From positions 6,188,043-6,252,042 of the forward strand of contig CM077155.1 of assembly GCA_039583875.1 (NCBI GenBank): 64,000 nucleotides of DNA, read 5' to 3'. Below, piece by piece: positions 48,001-58,710 of the stretch. This stretch comes from Platanthera guangdongensis. Lineage: Eukaryota; Streptophyta; Magnoliopsida; Asparagales; Orchidaceae. The notes under the pieces are model-generated. The model ran no database searches. It was not told the DNA's origin and saw only the letters and a list, made by a program, of their open reading frames with translations. Both the position numbers and the translations under genes were made by a program. Every line of letters begins with the position of its first letter. Position 1 is the stretch's first letter.

Positions 48001-49158
48001 CACCGAGAAGAGGTTTTTCTTCATGCCCGGCACATGATACACACTCCTTAACGTGAGTGGCCCCTGATCACTACCCAAAGACACGACCCCCTCTTTCTCT
48101 ACTGCATAAACAGTATTATCAGCAGTGATAATAGCTTCATTACCTGAGTAAGCCTGCATGGAGGAGAACTTCGATTTGTCTCCGGTGAGGTGATGACCAC
48201 ACCCGGAGTCCATGATCCACTCGCTGTTGAAGTCCTCAGCAGACAAGGCCCGGACACAAGTGCCCGTCATGAAAGCTCCGCCCCATTCTGCTTCTTCACT
48301 TCTCGAGCAAGCTTCCTCCTTTCCCGCAGCATGCCCAGGCTGCAGTTTGACCTTGCAGTCCCGCTTGAAGTGCCCTCGCTGATGACAACGGTACCACTTC
48401 AGATTCTTCTTCTAGTCCTTAGGAGCATTGCTCCTCTCCGGCGGATATGAAGTTGAAGTCTCCATCTCAACAGCGGCCTGCACCTTCTTCTTCTTCCCTT
48501 CCCATCCTTTCTTCTTGCCTGAGAAGAGAGCTTCGCTGCCTTCCTGATTCAGGTTCACTCCAGCCATCTGCCTTGATAAGCTCTCCTGCGAGGCAAGCAG
48601 ATTCTCCAGCTCCAGCAACGACGGCTGAGTAGCCCACCCTTGAATAGATGTAACAAAGGCCACATACTCCTTCCGCAAGCCGCGGATAATGTGTTTTTTC
48701 ATCTTTGCCTCAGAGATAGGCTCATCAGGATCCAGTGCCGACAGCTCAGCGCACAAGATCTTCATCTTTAAGAAGTACTTGGAGATGGAAAGGTCTCCCT
48801 GAGTTGCCCTGGCCAACTCATTCTCCAGGAACTGAAGCCGCGCCACATTCTTCCTATTGAACAACTCATCAATGGTTGTCCAAATATCAGCAGCCGACTC
48901 ACATCCAATGATGTGATCAAACAGTCCCGGAGACACGGCTCTCTTCAGAATGAACTCCGCCTTAGCATTTGTTCTTCTCCAGAGCCTAACCTGCTCAGTA
49001 GTACCGAAAGCAGCAGTGACTTCCTGTCTGTCGTCTCCACCGACGACTTCCCACAGCTCCTCACCAAGAAGATAACTCTTCATGCACGACTTCCACTTCT
49101 TGAAGTTAGTCGGCGTTAAGAGTTCAATGTCAAGACCTCTTGCAAAACTCTCTTCCAT
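45074..49158 (-). pseudogene. Copia gag-pol polyprotein (sister 2), broken
   Basis: Same domain order as sister 1, from the ATG at 49158 (MEESFARGLDIELL) to a stop at 45074. Gag is open to a TAG at 48412. The first knuckle Cys is changed to Trp (WYRCHQRGHFKRDC). Protease keeps WIMDSGCGHH. The integrase entry stop is TGA at 47818, at the codon that is TAG in sister 1. Integrase then has an intact HHCC Cys pair (CAGCQYGKAH) and a 441-codon open stretch (46468-47793). A one-base loss near 46483 shifts RT, followed by TGA at 46055 just before LLYVDDMIITG and TAG at 45977. RNase H (45074-45958) is open. Every part is easily aligned with sister 1. Confidence 0.93.
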
Positions 49159-49279
49159 TGCAACACCTGTTGGCAACCTTACAGCAGCTCCGAGCAACAA
49201 CATAGGTTGATCACCACTCAATCACTGAGTAACAACACTGGCTGACTTCTGCTCACGCAATTGAACCTCAGAAACCTCC

Positions 49280-49290
49280 CTCTGATACCA
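49280..49290 (-). other. Primer binding site, copia sister 2
   Basis: TGGTATCAGAG on the - strand adjacent to the LTR at 49291. Confidence 0.9.
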
Positions 49291-50960
49291 TGTTAAAATT
49301 TTCTCAACGTGGTCAGCAAGATAGCCCAAACGCCAAATTAATATCTTCGGAACTACCCAGTTCGCACGTTGAACCAGCGGAAACCAAGGACTAGAGGTAC
49401 AAAGGTTAATCCCAACAAACAATGGAGGCACAAGCAGGTCTTTTATACATTCACTTCTTTACAATGCGAGGCATACATAGCGAGACATGATTTCGCTAGT
49501 ATAACAGCTGAAAACAGAAAGCACCAAAAAACAAGCCGGGCGGACAGCACCGGAGTCCGCCGAGACCACGAGGTCGCCGAGGTCGCCGCGACCGCTGAGC
49601 TCGCCCAAGCTATGCTGCAATCCGCCGAATAGACACGGAGTCCGCCGAAGCCGCGAGGCCGCGCGGACACACCGTTATTCGCCTCCTGCTGAACTTGAAC
49701 TGAGGAACACCCCTACCCGTCTGAAGCCGGCGGACAGGTTATTGAAGCTGGCAAAGATGAAACAGAACTGACAAGCCGCAGAGCAACCTCCTGCTGAGTC
49801 CGCAGAAACCGCACACTTCCAAGCACTTGACCGAAGTCACAGCCAAACTCCTGGCTCCTTGAAGCTATCCGCGCGACCTGCACACAGCAAACCGTCAGCC
49901 TGAAACAATCTGCGCGGACTGACAAACACAGACCGCAGCTCCTTGCACACCCCAACTTACTGTTCACTCTAGTTATTTAGGTTATGCCAGGGGGGTCCTA
50001 TTTATAGGCAAGGTGAGCAGTGTGGTCACCGCCCAAGAGATAGCGTCACCACCCCAGCCAGCGCGATAGCAAAAACACCGTCCGCCGAGTCCGCATGGAC
50101 TTAGCCGGATACCAAGGAAAATCGCCAGGAGCAAGGCAAACATTGGCGAACCCTCTCCAGTCCGCTCAAGCTATGCGGACAAGGCATCAGCCCGCAAAGC
50201 TCCAACCACTGCAAGACGGCAACCCCCTTCAATGGCAGTCCGCACCAACCCGAGGCAGTCCGCAAGACTCACACCTCAATCCGCCACAAGTCCACGACCA
50301 AAGGAAGACAGCAACAGTCCGCCCGGTCACAGCGGACTTGGCGGATACCGCGGACACCATGGCCTTGGCACAAAGTGTGACCAAGTCCAAAACCATCAAG
50401 GGCCAATGCGAGCATGGCGGACTCAAATTCCCGTCCGCCAAACACCCTAGCACAGACCGCCATCAGTCCGCCAGCTCCTCGCACTACTGTCCAAAGCAGC
50501 AGCCAACCCCGGACTCCAAATCCAGTCCGCCAATCGATCTCAGCAAATCACCTGCTGTGCCACCAGAGCTCGACAAGGCCTCAGCCAAGCTCCAAGCCCA
50601 GTCCGCAACAGCCCATACCGCGGACACTCCAGTCCGTAAGCTTCCCGCGGACATGAGCCAAACCGCCTATCAGCACAAGCTTGCACCCGCGGCCACTGAG
50701 CAATGCACCAGTCCGCAAGCCTCCATCCGCTCAGGCCGCTCCTTGGCAAAGCCAATCAGCAAACACCCAATCCGCAGAAACCAGGCCGCATAGACCGCGG
50801 ACTACATGCAACAAGCCGCTCAGAAGACAGCCGGCTTCCCACTAGACCTTCCACCAGGCCGCACGTCTCAGTCCGCCCAGTCCGCCTAGTCCGCCAAAAC
50901 TGTCTGCCCCAGGCCGCCCGGCCTGTCCCGTCACTCACTTCCACTTCACAAATTTCAATA
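49291..50960 (-). repeat. 5' LTR of copia sister 2
   Basis: 1670 bp, aligned with 43412-45079. TATA region CCTATTTATAGG at about 49998-50009. Confidence 0.92.
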
Positions 50961-51060
50961 AAACGGTTGCGACCGCATGAACCGGACCTAAATTAAGATT
51001 CGGTTCATACGGTCGCAACCGTTTGACCAATGAAAATAAGTCCTACCAAACGAAGCCTAA

Positions 51061-51497
51061 TTTGTCGCGGTTAACCTTCACAAGAGGGAAACAATATTAA
51101 TCTTAGAGATGGGCAAAGTTTTGAGTGTCTATTCTCATTTGACATTTTATTGTTATATTACAAATTTTATCATACAAATAATTTTTCCTAAAAATAAAAT
51201 ATTGTCATTATATTTTGTAAAAATATAAATATATTTTTTTCATACAACAATCAAAGATTAATATTATCATTAATATTTTATTTTATTTAATGACAAAAAT
51301 CATAACCATTTTCTCCAATCAAGTTCTATTAAACCAAAAAAATCAATGGATCTAATGATGTTAAAACATGACAACAACAAGCTGAAAATTGGTTTATTAT
51401 CCCAAGTTTTAATACTGCAATTAAGGAAAGTCCTATTAATACTTCTAATCTGACACCATCAGACGATACTGTCACTCGAGCAATTAGAGAAAAAAAT
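51061..51497. other. AT-rich spacer
   Basis: AT-rich sequence between the two PIF-type MITE copies. No gene recognised. Confidence 0.5.
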
Positions 51498-51500
51498 GTA

Positions 51501-51630
51501 GGTTCTATTTGGGAGGACTTATTTTCATCGGTCAAGCGGTTACGATCGCATGAACCCGACCTTAATTAAGGTCCGGTTCACGCGGTCGTAACCGCTTGAC
51601 CGGTGAAAATAAGTCCTCCCAAGTAGAGTC
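51501..51630. mobile_element. PIF/Harbinger-type fold-back MITE, copy B, uninterrupted
   Basis: 130 bp that fold into one long hairpin (TTGGGAGGACTTATTTTC ... GAAAATAAGTCCTCCCAA), with a CCTTAATTAAGG centre. Flanked by GTA on both sides (51498-51500, 51631-51633). It resembles copy A along its length and serves as its unoccupied reference. Confidence 0.88.
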
Positions 51631-52084
51631 GTAGTAGCACCTTCCACTCAACCTAGATCCAAAACTACACCTACACAAATTCTTTCTTCAGAGGGAATTG
51701 ATTTTCCTTTAAATTTCCATTGTAAATTTTGGTCATCTATATCATGCTTTCCTCCACCATACCATTGTTTCATTATAATAGTGTTACGAAAATTATAATG
51801 CTAGAGTTGATCGTTTCACTATTTCTTGGTTCCGTGATTTTATATTTTAAGGAAGATTAATCAATGAATAAATAACTTCATGAATTCCAAGTTAGATTTA
51901 TTGATTAAAGTTGTTAGTTCGGGCACTATACTTTCTGAACAACTCCAAGTAACTGCACTAATTGATGTCTTGCCTCCATCTTGGGAAGGGTTTGCAAATC
52001 ACCTTAGGATGAATCCATTTAATTCACAAGAAGTATAACCATCATAAAAATCATAAGCCATTGAATAAAGATAAAATTTTCAAT

Positions 52085-53446
52085 GTGTGTGGACGAACCT
52101 GTTGCGGTCTAACTCGACGTTCTGGTCGGACCGGAATAATCTGGACCTCCTTAGCTCTTGGAACGGTCGAGCATGCACACAGTCAATAAAGTAGGTCGAT
52201 CGTACACACGAAGTTTTAACGTGGAAAAACCCTTTAACCGGGTAAAAAATCACGTGATCGGATCTGTGTCTATCAAAGTCCACTATTTTCTGACTGTTAT
52301 AGCTTGTTTGTGAAATCGAGGGTGACAGGTCACCTCTCGTTACAGTTTTGAGGGGAGAGAACACTTGGCACACGGCGGACGACACACCGTCGCGTCGAGA
52401 GTTTGTTACAAGTTGCACTTTGCGTTGATGGGATTCGCTGAGCGTCTTGCTGATTTTGGACATGGGAGCAGAGTGCCTGAACTTGCGGTTGCGGAGGCCA
52501 CTTGGAAATGGAGAGATTGAGCTTCGTCGGGCGACTTCAACTTGACACGTACGTGGCTCGGGTGCGGCTCATAAGAGGAATGCGACAGAGCTTCGACCTG
52601 AGGAAGAAGAAAACTCGGAGGGAAAAAAGGTGAGAAATAAGGAGGCTTGAGGCTTCTTTTATAGGCCCCAAGGAGTGGTTATGATGGTTACGCGGCTATC
52701 CGCACACCGTAGCCACCCGAAATTAATAATTTTCCCACGGTTTAAGGGTGTGCATTTATGATAATTAATCCTATCATTTGCACCCCAAATAAATATTAAA
52801 TTATTAATTAAATCCCCCCCCCCCCCAATCACCCGGTGGTTAGTGGGTGCTTACACACGAATCAGACGGCGGAGAATGACCCCAAACGATCGGACGGCGG
52901 GGAGGAACTCCACGGGCGGCCGGCCAACTCGCCGCTGAATTTGCCGGCAAGGGGAGGACCGTGAACGGAGGCCGAGGTGGTGCGGCCGGCGCGACCGCTC
53001 TCTCGGCCGCGGCGGCGGCGGAGGCAGGGAGCTGCCCGCGCGGCCGCTCTCTCGGCTACGGCCGGCGATCGAGGGAGGGAGCGGCAAGTGCGGTCGCACC
53101 CTGGACCGCGGCCGGGGCGGTCGCTTGCTCGGCCGGTGTCGGTGTCCGAGGGAGAGCGGCCCGCGCGGCCGCTCTAACGGCCATGGCTGACGGACGAAGG
53201 GGAGCGGCCCTTGTGGCCGCTCCCTCGGCCGCGCGCCGGCGGCCGACGCGGAGAGAGGAGGGGGCGGGCGGAGGCAGGGGAGGAGGTCGCCCGCCCGCCG
53301 TCGGCAAGCCGGCGCACGCGGCAGTTCATCCATTACGCGTGATGGGATCGCTGCGCGGGGAAATCAGGCGCGGTGATTGCACGTGCGGTCGAACCGACGA
53401 TCCCACTACTTTTGAGGTGGATATCATGGAGATGTGATTATGTGCA
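52085..53446 (-). repeat. LTR-like insert with a CpG-dense U3 (edges uncertain)
   Basis: Its left part (52219-52262) has the same paired motif as the Tork LTR (ACGTGGAAAAACC ... GGGTAAAAAATCACG ... GATCGG), and a - strand TATA box CCTATAAAAG lies at about 52660. So this reads as an LTR on the - strand. The part upstream of the TATA box (52860-53400) is extremely CpG-rich with repeated GCGGCCGC, and a 13-C run lies at 52814-52826. Open frames here (for example 158 codons at 52961-53437) are Ala/Gly/Arg low-complexity and probably meaningless. No target duplication could be fixed. Confidence 0.5.
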
Positions 53447-53933
53447 CACCCACACTTATAAAGATGGATCTCATTCCTAATAGAACCAATCACATTTTCC
53501 CCAAGTGCTTCTTTAGAAAGATCGACCAATTCGAAAACCAACTACATCACCCCGAAATGAATTAGTGAAGGTTCCTCACTCAGGTTAAACACTCCTACAA
53601 TTAATTTAACTCTTTCTTCAAATGATTGGTGGTTAGATAGTGGTGCAAATGTGCATGTATGTTCTGGCCAAAAATGATTTCATCATGTTCAGGATGAATG
53701 TGGGGGGAAGTATAACACTTGGGAATGACACTCCAACATAAGTTAAAGGAAGACTATCAATTAGGCTTTCCATGACCTCGGGAAAAATATTATCTTTGGA
53801 GAATGTGTTGTATGTTCCTAGCATTCCTAGAATCTTGATTAGTGGCTTATTATTGACAATACCTATTTTAAAATTATGTTGAATCAAACAAAGTAGTAGT
53901 TTCTAAATGAGTTATTTGTAAGTAAATGATATG

Positions 53934-53938
53934 TATAT
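53934..53938. other. Target-site duplication TATAT (left)
   Basis: Matches 60951-60955 after the right LTR. Confidence 0.88.
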
Positions 53939-54660
53939 TGTATAACCCCGTATCCGGCGAGTGGGGTGGGCCAAGAATCAGACCGGCCGGTTCAGATCAT
54001 CCAGGCCCCAGGCGAGCTCGGCAGAGATATCCGAGCCCGAGCTCGGCATTCGTCGACCGCGAGCTCGGCATTCGCCGAGCCGAGCCAGGGTTCGTCGAGC
54101 TGAGGCCGACTATTGGAGGCCAACTGATGGGCGAGCTCGCCACCCAGGCTCGCGTCCGCGCAAAGGAGATTGGCAACAGCAGGCGAGCTGGATTTTCAGG
54201 GGTCGCCGAGCTCCACATCTCGCACAGGTCTATGAGGTACTTTTTACTATTCTGCCCCCGCCGATCTGCCTATAGCCCTTCTAATTAAACAACGGAGTTT
54301 GGTTGTTGGCAGACCCAACCAGGGGGATTTTGGTAACTTCAGGTCAGTTCAATTTAGTTATTGGTAGTTCCAATCCCAAAATCTATAAATAGGACTCAAG
54401 GGGTACCCCATAAGGGAGGGATCTCGTGCTCTCTTGCTCTGGCTCTCAAGTACTTTCTGACGGTACCTTAGCTCGGCCTTCGGCTAAGGAGGGGAAGCGC
54501 TCTCAGATCTTTCGGGTGTGTGGTGTGTTCTCCCCGCCTAGCCCTTGGGTCAGTTTTTTCCTGTTTTCCTTGTTATTTCGCTTGCAGGAGCGAAATAGGT
54601 GCGCAATCACCCCTTCCCCATGGGTGAACTCCACAGGAGACCGAGAAATCGGTTTCAACA
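53939..54660 (+). repeat. 5' LTR of the non-autonomous gypsy-type element
   Basis: TG...CA ends. U3 contains repeated CGAGCTCGGC palindromes (54010-54080) and a TATA box TATAAATA (54384-54391). Aligns with 60233-60950 with few differences. Confidence 0.92.
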
Positions 54661-54664
54661 TTTT

Positions 54665-54682
54665 TGGTGCGGTGAGCGTGGA
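54665..54682 (+). other. Primer binding site, tRNA-Phe type
   Basis: TGGTGCGGTGAGCGTGGA, four bases after the LTR. It is a perfect complement of the 3' end of plant tRNA-Phe (acceptor CACCGCA plus CCA), from my knowledge of that tRNA. Confidence 0.8.
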
Positions 54683-54859
54683 GAGTGACCAACACAGAAG
54701 AACTCAGGCGAACGTCATGGCTATAGAAGTGGAACCAAGTGACGACCAGGGTCGTGCGCTGAAACTTTGTGTGTAAGGTCTTCATACTTGGAGTCGTCCC
54801 ATCCTATAGATGTTGTTGGAATCTCGTAGCACTCGGGTTCTGTCGCAGCAATTTGTATG

Positions 54860-55940
54860 AAAGGGTGAAGTGCACTCAGACCCCGAGCAGATCCCGCTGT
54901 TAGGCTCTCACCTAGCTGACAGGGCTGGATGTCACTCAGTGTCAACCTCAGGACCCCGAGCAGATCCTGTTGTCAGGCTCTCACCTAGCTGACAGGGCTG
55001 GATGCCACTCGGTGTCAACCTCAGGACCGCGAGCAGATCCCGTTGCCAGGCTCTCACCTAGCTGACAGGGCATGAAGTCACTCGATGGTATCAACTCTGG
55101 ACCCCGAGCAGATCCCGCTGCTCAGGAAGTCAATCGGTGTCATCCTTAGGCATGGAGCAGATCCCGCTGTCGGGCTCTCACCTAGCTGGCAGGGCAGGAA
55201 GTCACTTAATGGTATCAAATCTGGACTCCGAGCAGATCCCGCTGCCATGCTCTCACCTAGCTGGCAGGTCAGGAAGTCACTCGGTGTCATCCTTAGACAT
55301 CGAGCAGATCCCGCTGTCAAGCTCTCACCTAGCTGGCAGAGCAGGAAGTCACTCGATGGTATCAACTCTAGGCCCCGAGCAGATTCCGCTGACAGGCTCT
55401 CACCTAGCTGGCAGGTCAGGAAGTCACTCGGTGTCATCCTTAGACCTCGAGCAGATCTCGTTGTCAGGCTCTCACCTAGCTGGCAGGGCAGGAAGTCACT
55501 CGATGGTATTAACTCTGGACCCCGAGCAGATCCCGCTGCCAGGCTCTCACCTAGCTGGCAGGTCAGGAAGTCACTCGGTGTCATCCTTAGACCTCGAGCA
55601 GATCCCGCTGTCAGGCTCTCACCAAGCTGGCAGGGCAGGAAGTCACTCGATGGTATCAACCCTGGACCCCGAGCAGATCCCGCTGCCAGACTCTCACCTA
55701 GCTGGCAGGTCAGGAAGTCACTCGGTGTCATCCTTAGACCTTGAGCAGATCCCGTTGTCAGGCTCTCACCTAGCTGGCAGGGCAGGAAGTCACTCGATGG
55801 TATCAACTCTAGTCCCTGAGCAGATCCCGCCGCTAGGCTCTCACCTAGCTGACAGGTCAGGAAGTCACTCGGTGTCATCCTTAGACCTCGAGTAGATCCT
55901 GCTGTCAGGCTTTCACCTAGCTAACAGGGCTGGAGGTCAC
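54860..55940 (+). repeat. Tandem array, 147-bp dimer of about 73-75 bp monomers
   Basis: The text AAGTCACTCGATGG recurs at 55199, 55346, 55493, 55640 and 55787, exactly 147 bp apart. Within each 147 bp a second, shorter variant (AAGTCACTCGGTGTCATCC) lies half-way. Monomers of about 78 bp precede it from 54860, and one partial unit makes the 55075-55199 step 124 bp. The unit is 49 codons long, so frames stay open on both strands (for example 55078-55878 on the - strand). I treat those as repeat by-products. The shared core is GAGCAGATCCCGCTG...CTCTCACCTAGCTGGCAGG. Confidence 0.9.
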
Positions 55941-56499
55941 TCGGGAAAGTCCTATACTAATCAGACAATGACCCGGAAGTTTGAAATTTTTTCTGAGAAT
56001 AAAAGGGAATGGACCCGGCATGGGCGAGTAGCAACTCGGCAGTCCAGCTTGGCCTCAGCAAAGGGCGAAGAGGTAAGCTTGTAGACCTCGCTGAATGGAA
56101 GCGGGTCCTGCCAGGAAGATCCGCCCCCCACTCAGTTTTACTTGTGGAATTCTGTGAATTTAGTCTTATATTAATAAGGTTAAGGGGAGCTCGCACGCGA
56201 GCTGACGGTGGTGCGCCGAGTGCGGCGGGCAGCCCACCCCTGGATCGTTCAAGAGTCGGCGAGCTCCAGAATGTACTCTCACGCGAGCTCTAACAACTAT
56301 CATACACGCAACATATACCTACGCGAGGTCGCCCGGGGAAGAGTTAGCAAGAAAGCATTACACAACAGAAGCATACGAGAAAAAAGATAGAAAAAAATGG
56401 GAAAAAGCCATGTCAAAAAGGTCTTTTATTGAATAATGATAATTATAGGAGCTCGCCTCGGCGAGATAACAGGGATACAAAAAATACTTGTACATGGCA

Positions 56500-58654
56500 T
56501 CAGCCCTCGCCCTCCCCACCGGACTGATGGTCATCCCCCCCTTCGCCGGACAGATCCCGTAAGCCCGTCCCGAACAGCGCATTTAGACTGTCCTCCTTCT
56601 CGCTGGGTGGCATCGCCGGGAACAGGCTCGGCATCAGGGCACGGGCCGAGATCTCCTCGCACACCTCCACCAGCATTCTAGTGTCTTTCATCATCTGGAG
56701 GGTGAATTCGGCGGCCTGGATGGAATTGACCCGCAGCCTCTCGGCGAGGTCGGCCTCGCCAAAGATCCGTGGCCTCTTGTAGGGGAGGGTAGGATCGACG
56801 CTACCGTCCGGGAAGAAGATTTCTGCCTGGCGGCGGACATCGTTGCTGAGGCTCATGTTCTCCGCCGTTAGCTTTGCATTTCCGCCTCCAGTTCAGCAAG
56901 GCTGGCGCACAGCTGGCTAATCTCCACCCCTTGCTCGGCATTGCGAGCCTGCAACTCTCTGACGGCCTTGGCATCCTGATGAAGGGAGAATTCGTTAGCA
57001 ACAGCGCAAAACATTCTAAGTAAAAGAGGGAAGAGAAGCTTGATACTCACCAATCCGTCGGCGGCCTTAGCGAGAAGACCCTCGGCGATGCTGAGCTGCC
57101 TCGCCTAGTCGGTGACCTTGTCTTTGGCGATATCGCGGGCCTGCTCGGCTTTTTAAAGTTGGTTGCTGCGGCCGAAGCTGCGGCGGACCAACATGTGATG
57201 AAGCTCCATGGCTCGCAGGTGGGCCTGCAGGCCCTCATGACGAGCTGTCGCAGGGTCATACCCTTATAGGCCTCAGCGTCCTCCCGGCCATAGATGCCAA
57301 AGCCGAGGGCGTAAGCTTGACCGGTGGCGGGCTCGCGGTCATGCCAGGAAGGGTGAAGGGTGGAGTTGGAAACCCGGTGGGCCAGCTCGTCCCACTGCAC
57401 CATGGGCTCGTCCGCCGAGTCCTTCCACCGCCCACAAAGCTGAAGAGAGGGTGCTCTTTCGGCGCACTGCGCTCGCGGGCTGTCCTCTTTTCCGAACGAG
57501 GTGGGGAGATCGCCGCAGGGGGAACAGGGGTAGCGCCGCCCCTCCGCCTCTTGCTGGTGATTTCCTTCAGCGGGCTCTCCGGCGACGCATCGGCAACGAC
57601 TTCGGGCGAGCTCATGTATTTGGGGCTGGATTGATGTTGTTGTTGTTGTTACCCCCGTGGAGCCAGCAGGGCTCTCCTCATATTTTTTGGCAGCTGCTGG
57701 CAGTGTGGCGTGTTCGACACCGCATCCTCAGGTCGCCTCTTGATGGAGGAGGGGTGCGAGAAGGCCGCCTCATCTCGGCAAACCTCCGTTGCTGCCCTCT
57801 CGCGAGCAAGAGGGTTTGCATGTAGTTCCGAGTCCGCAAACAACGGGTTCACGGGGATCAGCCGCTCCCCTGCGCAAAATAAGTTAGAAAAATCTCTTTC
57901 GCAAAAATGGCGAGCTGAATAGCGAGCAGATGATACCTTCGTCGGGCAGGACAGGGAGAAGCGCGTCGAGGCCCCTTCGCAGGAAGGCGACCTCGAAATC
58001 TTTGTGGAGGAAGTATTTATGGAGGTCGGCATCGTTGCCGGACACGGTGGGGGGACGGTACATCTCCTCGCCCTTCTGCTGCGGCAAGTACGGGATGTTG
58101 CCGAGATCGCCCTTGACAAAGGCGATCTTGGTCATCCAGTTGTGGTTCTTGTTCGCGATTTCGCGAACTTTGATCAGCAAGCCACCAAAATAGGCTACCC
58201 CATCCGGCGTCGCCTTGTAGGAGAAGAGCTTCCTGAACACGGTCAGGTTAAACTCTATCCTTTCTCGGTGCAGGTAGCTCGCGAACGCCACCATCATAGC
58301 GATGGCGTTGGAATTCAACTGCGTGGGCACTGCGCCGTAATACTTCAAAATCTGCCAGATCTCCGGCCATTGGGGAAGGCGCAGCCCCCCCTCAAAATAC
58401 GAGATGGGGAAGGCGATCTCGTCTTCATAAAAGGTATTGATGGCCTCCCCATCCCTTGGCCGGCACGCCTCGAAGCCCGACGACACATGGTCGCTAATGA
58501 ACTCAGCGAGCTCGGCCTCACTGGTATGCCCCTCGAAGAAGTAGTATTCAGTAAAGTGTTGGGCGCACTTGGAGCGGCCATCGGCGTCAGGGTTGCCCTT
58601 TCCCATACTCGTAGAGGAAGAAGTGGAGCGCGAGTTAGAAAGATAAAAGCGCAT
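56500..58654 (-). pseudogene. Antisense gene A: PF04195-like N-terminal domain and coiled-coil tail, three exons, damaged
   Basis: A - strand gene inside the + strand element. A TATA box CTATAAATA at 58711-58719 lies about 60 bp before the ATG at 58654 (a second ATG is at 58606). Exon 1 (58654-57937) encodes a domain resembling PF04195 'putative gypsy type transposon': IAFPISYFEGGLRLPQW near residues 92-108, then LKYYGAVPTQLNSNAI and FASYLHRERIEFN. Intron 1 (57936-57870, 67 bp, GT-AG) joins exon 2 in frame. Exon 2 (57869-57051) has a TAA near 57650, a frameshift near 57430 and more stops near 57155 and 57110. Intron 2 (57050-56976, 75 bp, GT-AG) leads to exon 3 (56975-56500), a Glu/Gln-rich coiled-coil region with one frameshift near 56870, ending at 56500. 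The function of this family is unknown. Introns and TATA box argue that it was once expressed. Confidence 0.72.
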
Positions 58655-58710
58655 GAATAAAGAGAAAATGAGAAGTTAATACAGTGTACGAGTTAGGTGA
58701 AAAGGGGGGT

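Larger units (their letters stand above)
43412..50960 (-). mobile_element. Full-length Ty1-copia element (sister 2)
   Basis: 7549 bp with LTRs 43412-45079 (1668 bp) and 49291-50960 (1670 bp), a polypurine tract (45080-45094) and an iMet primer site (49280-49290). The terminal base pair of the right LTR is mutated (CAATA instead of CAACA). Its two LTRs share variants absent from sister 1 (TGTTAAAATTTT, GGAGGCACAAGCAGGTC). This confirms independent transposition. Confidence 0.94.
43373..51057. mobile_element. PIF/Harbinger-type fold-back MITE (copy A), split by copia sister 2
   Basis: Arms at 43373-43411 and 50961-51057. The ends are AGCTCCGTTTGGGGAGACTT and, inverted, GGCTTCGTTTGGTAGGACTT. 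They are flanked by TAA at 43370-43372 and 51058-51060, a 3-bp duplication typical of PIF/Harbinger. Joined at the copia duplication, the whole unit is nearly one palindrome. It is the same family as 51501-51630. Confidence 0.82.

Noticed and set aside
52961..53437. 158-codon Ala/Gly/Arg-rich ORF and opposite-strand partners
   Set aside because: CpG-rich DNA lacks stop codons. Composition is low-complexity and the segment behaves as LTR U3.
55078..55895. ORFs of 219-266 codons on both strands
   Set aside because: The repeat unit is 147 bp (49 codons), so open frames are a by-product of the tandem array. No start context or family match.
57640..57655. A very short intron that would remove the TAA in antisense gene A
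   Set aside because: A GT and AG exist but would be only about 30 bp apart, too short for plant splicing. Treated as a nonsense change.
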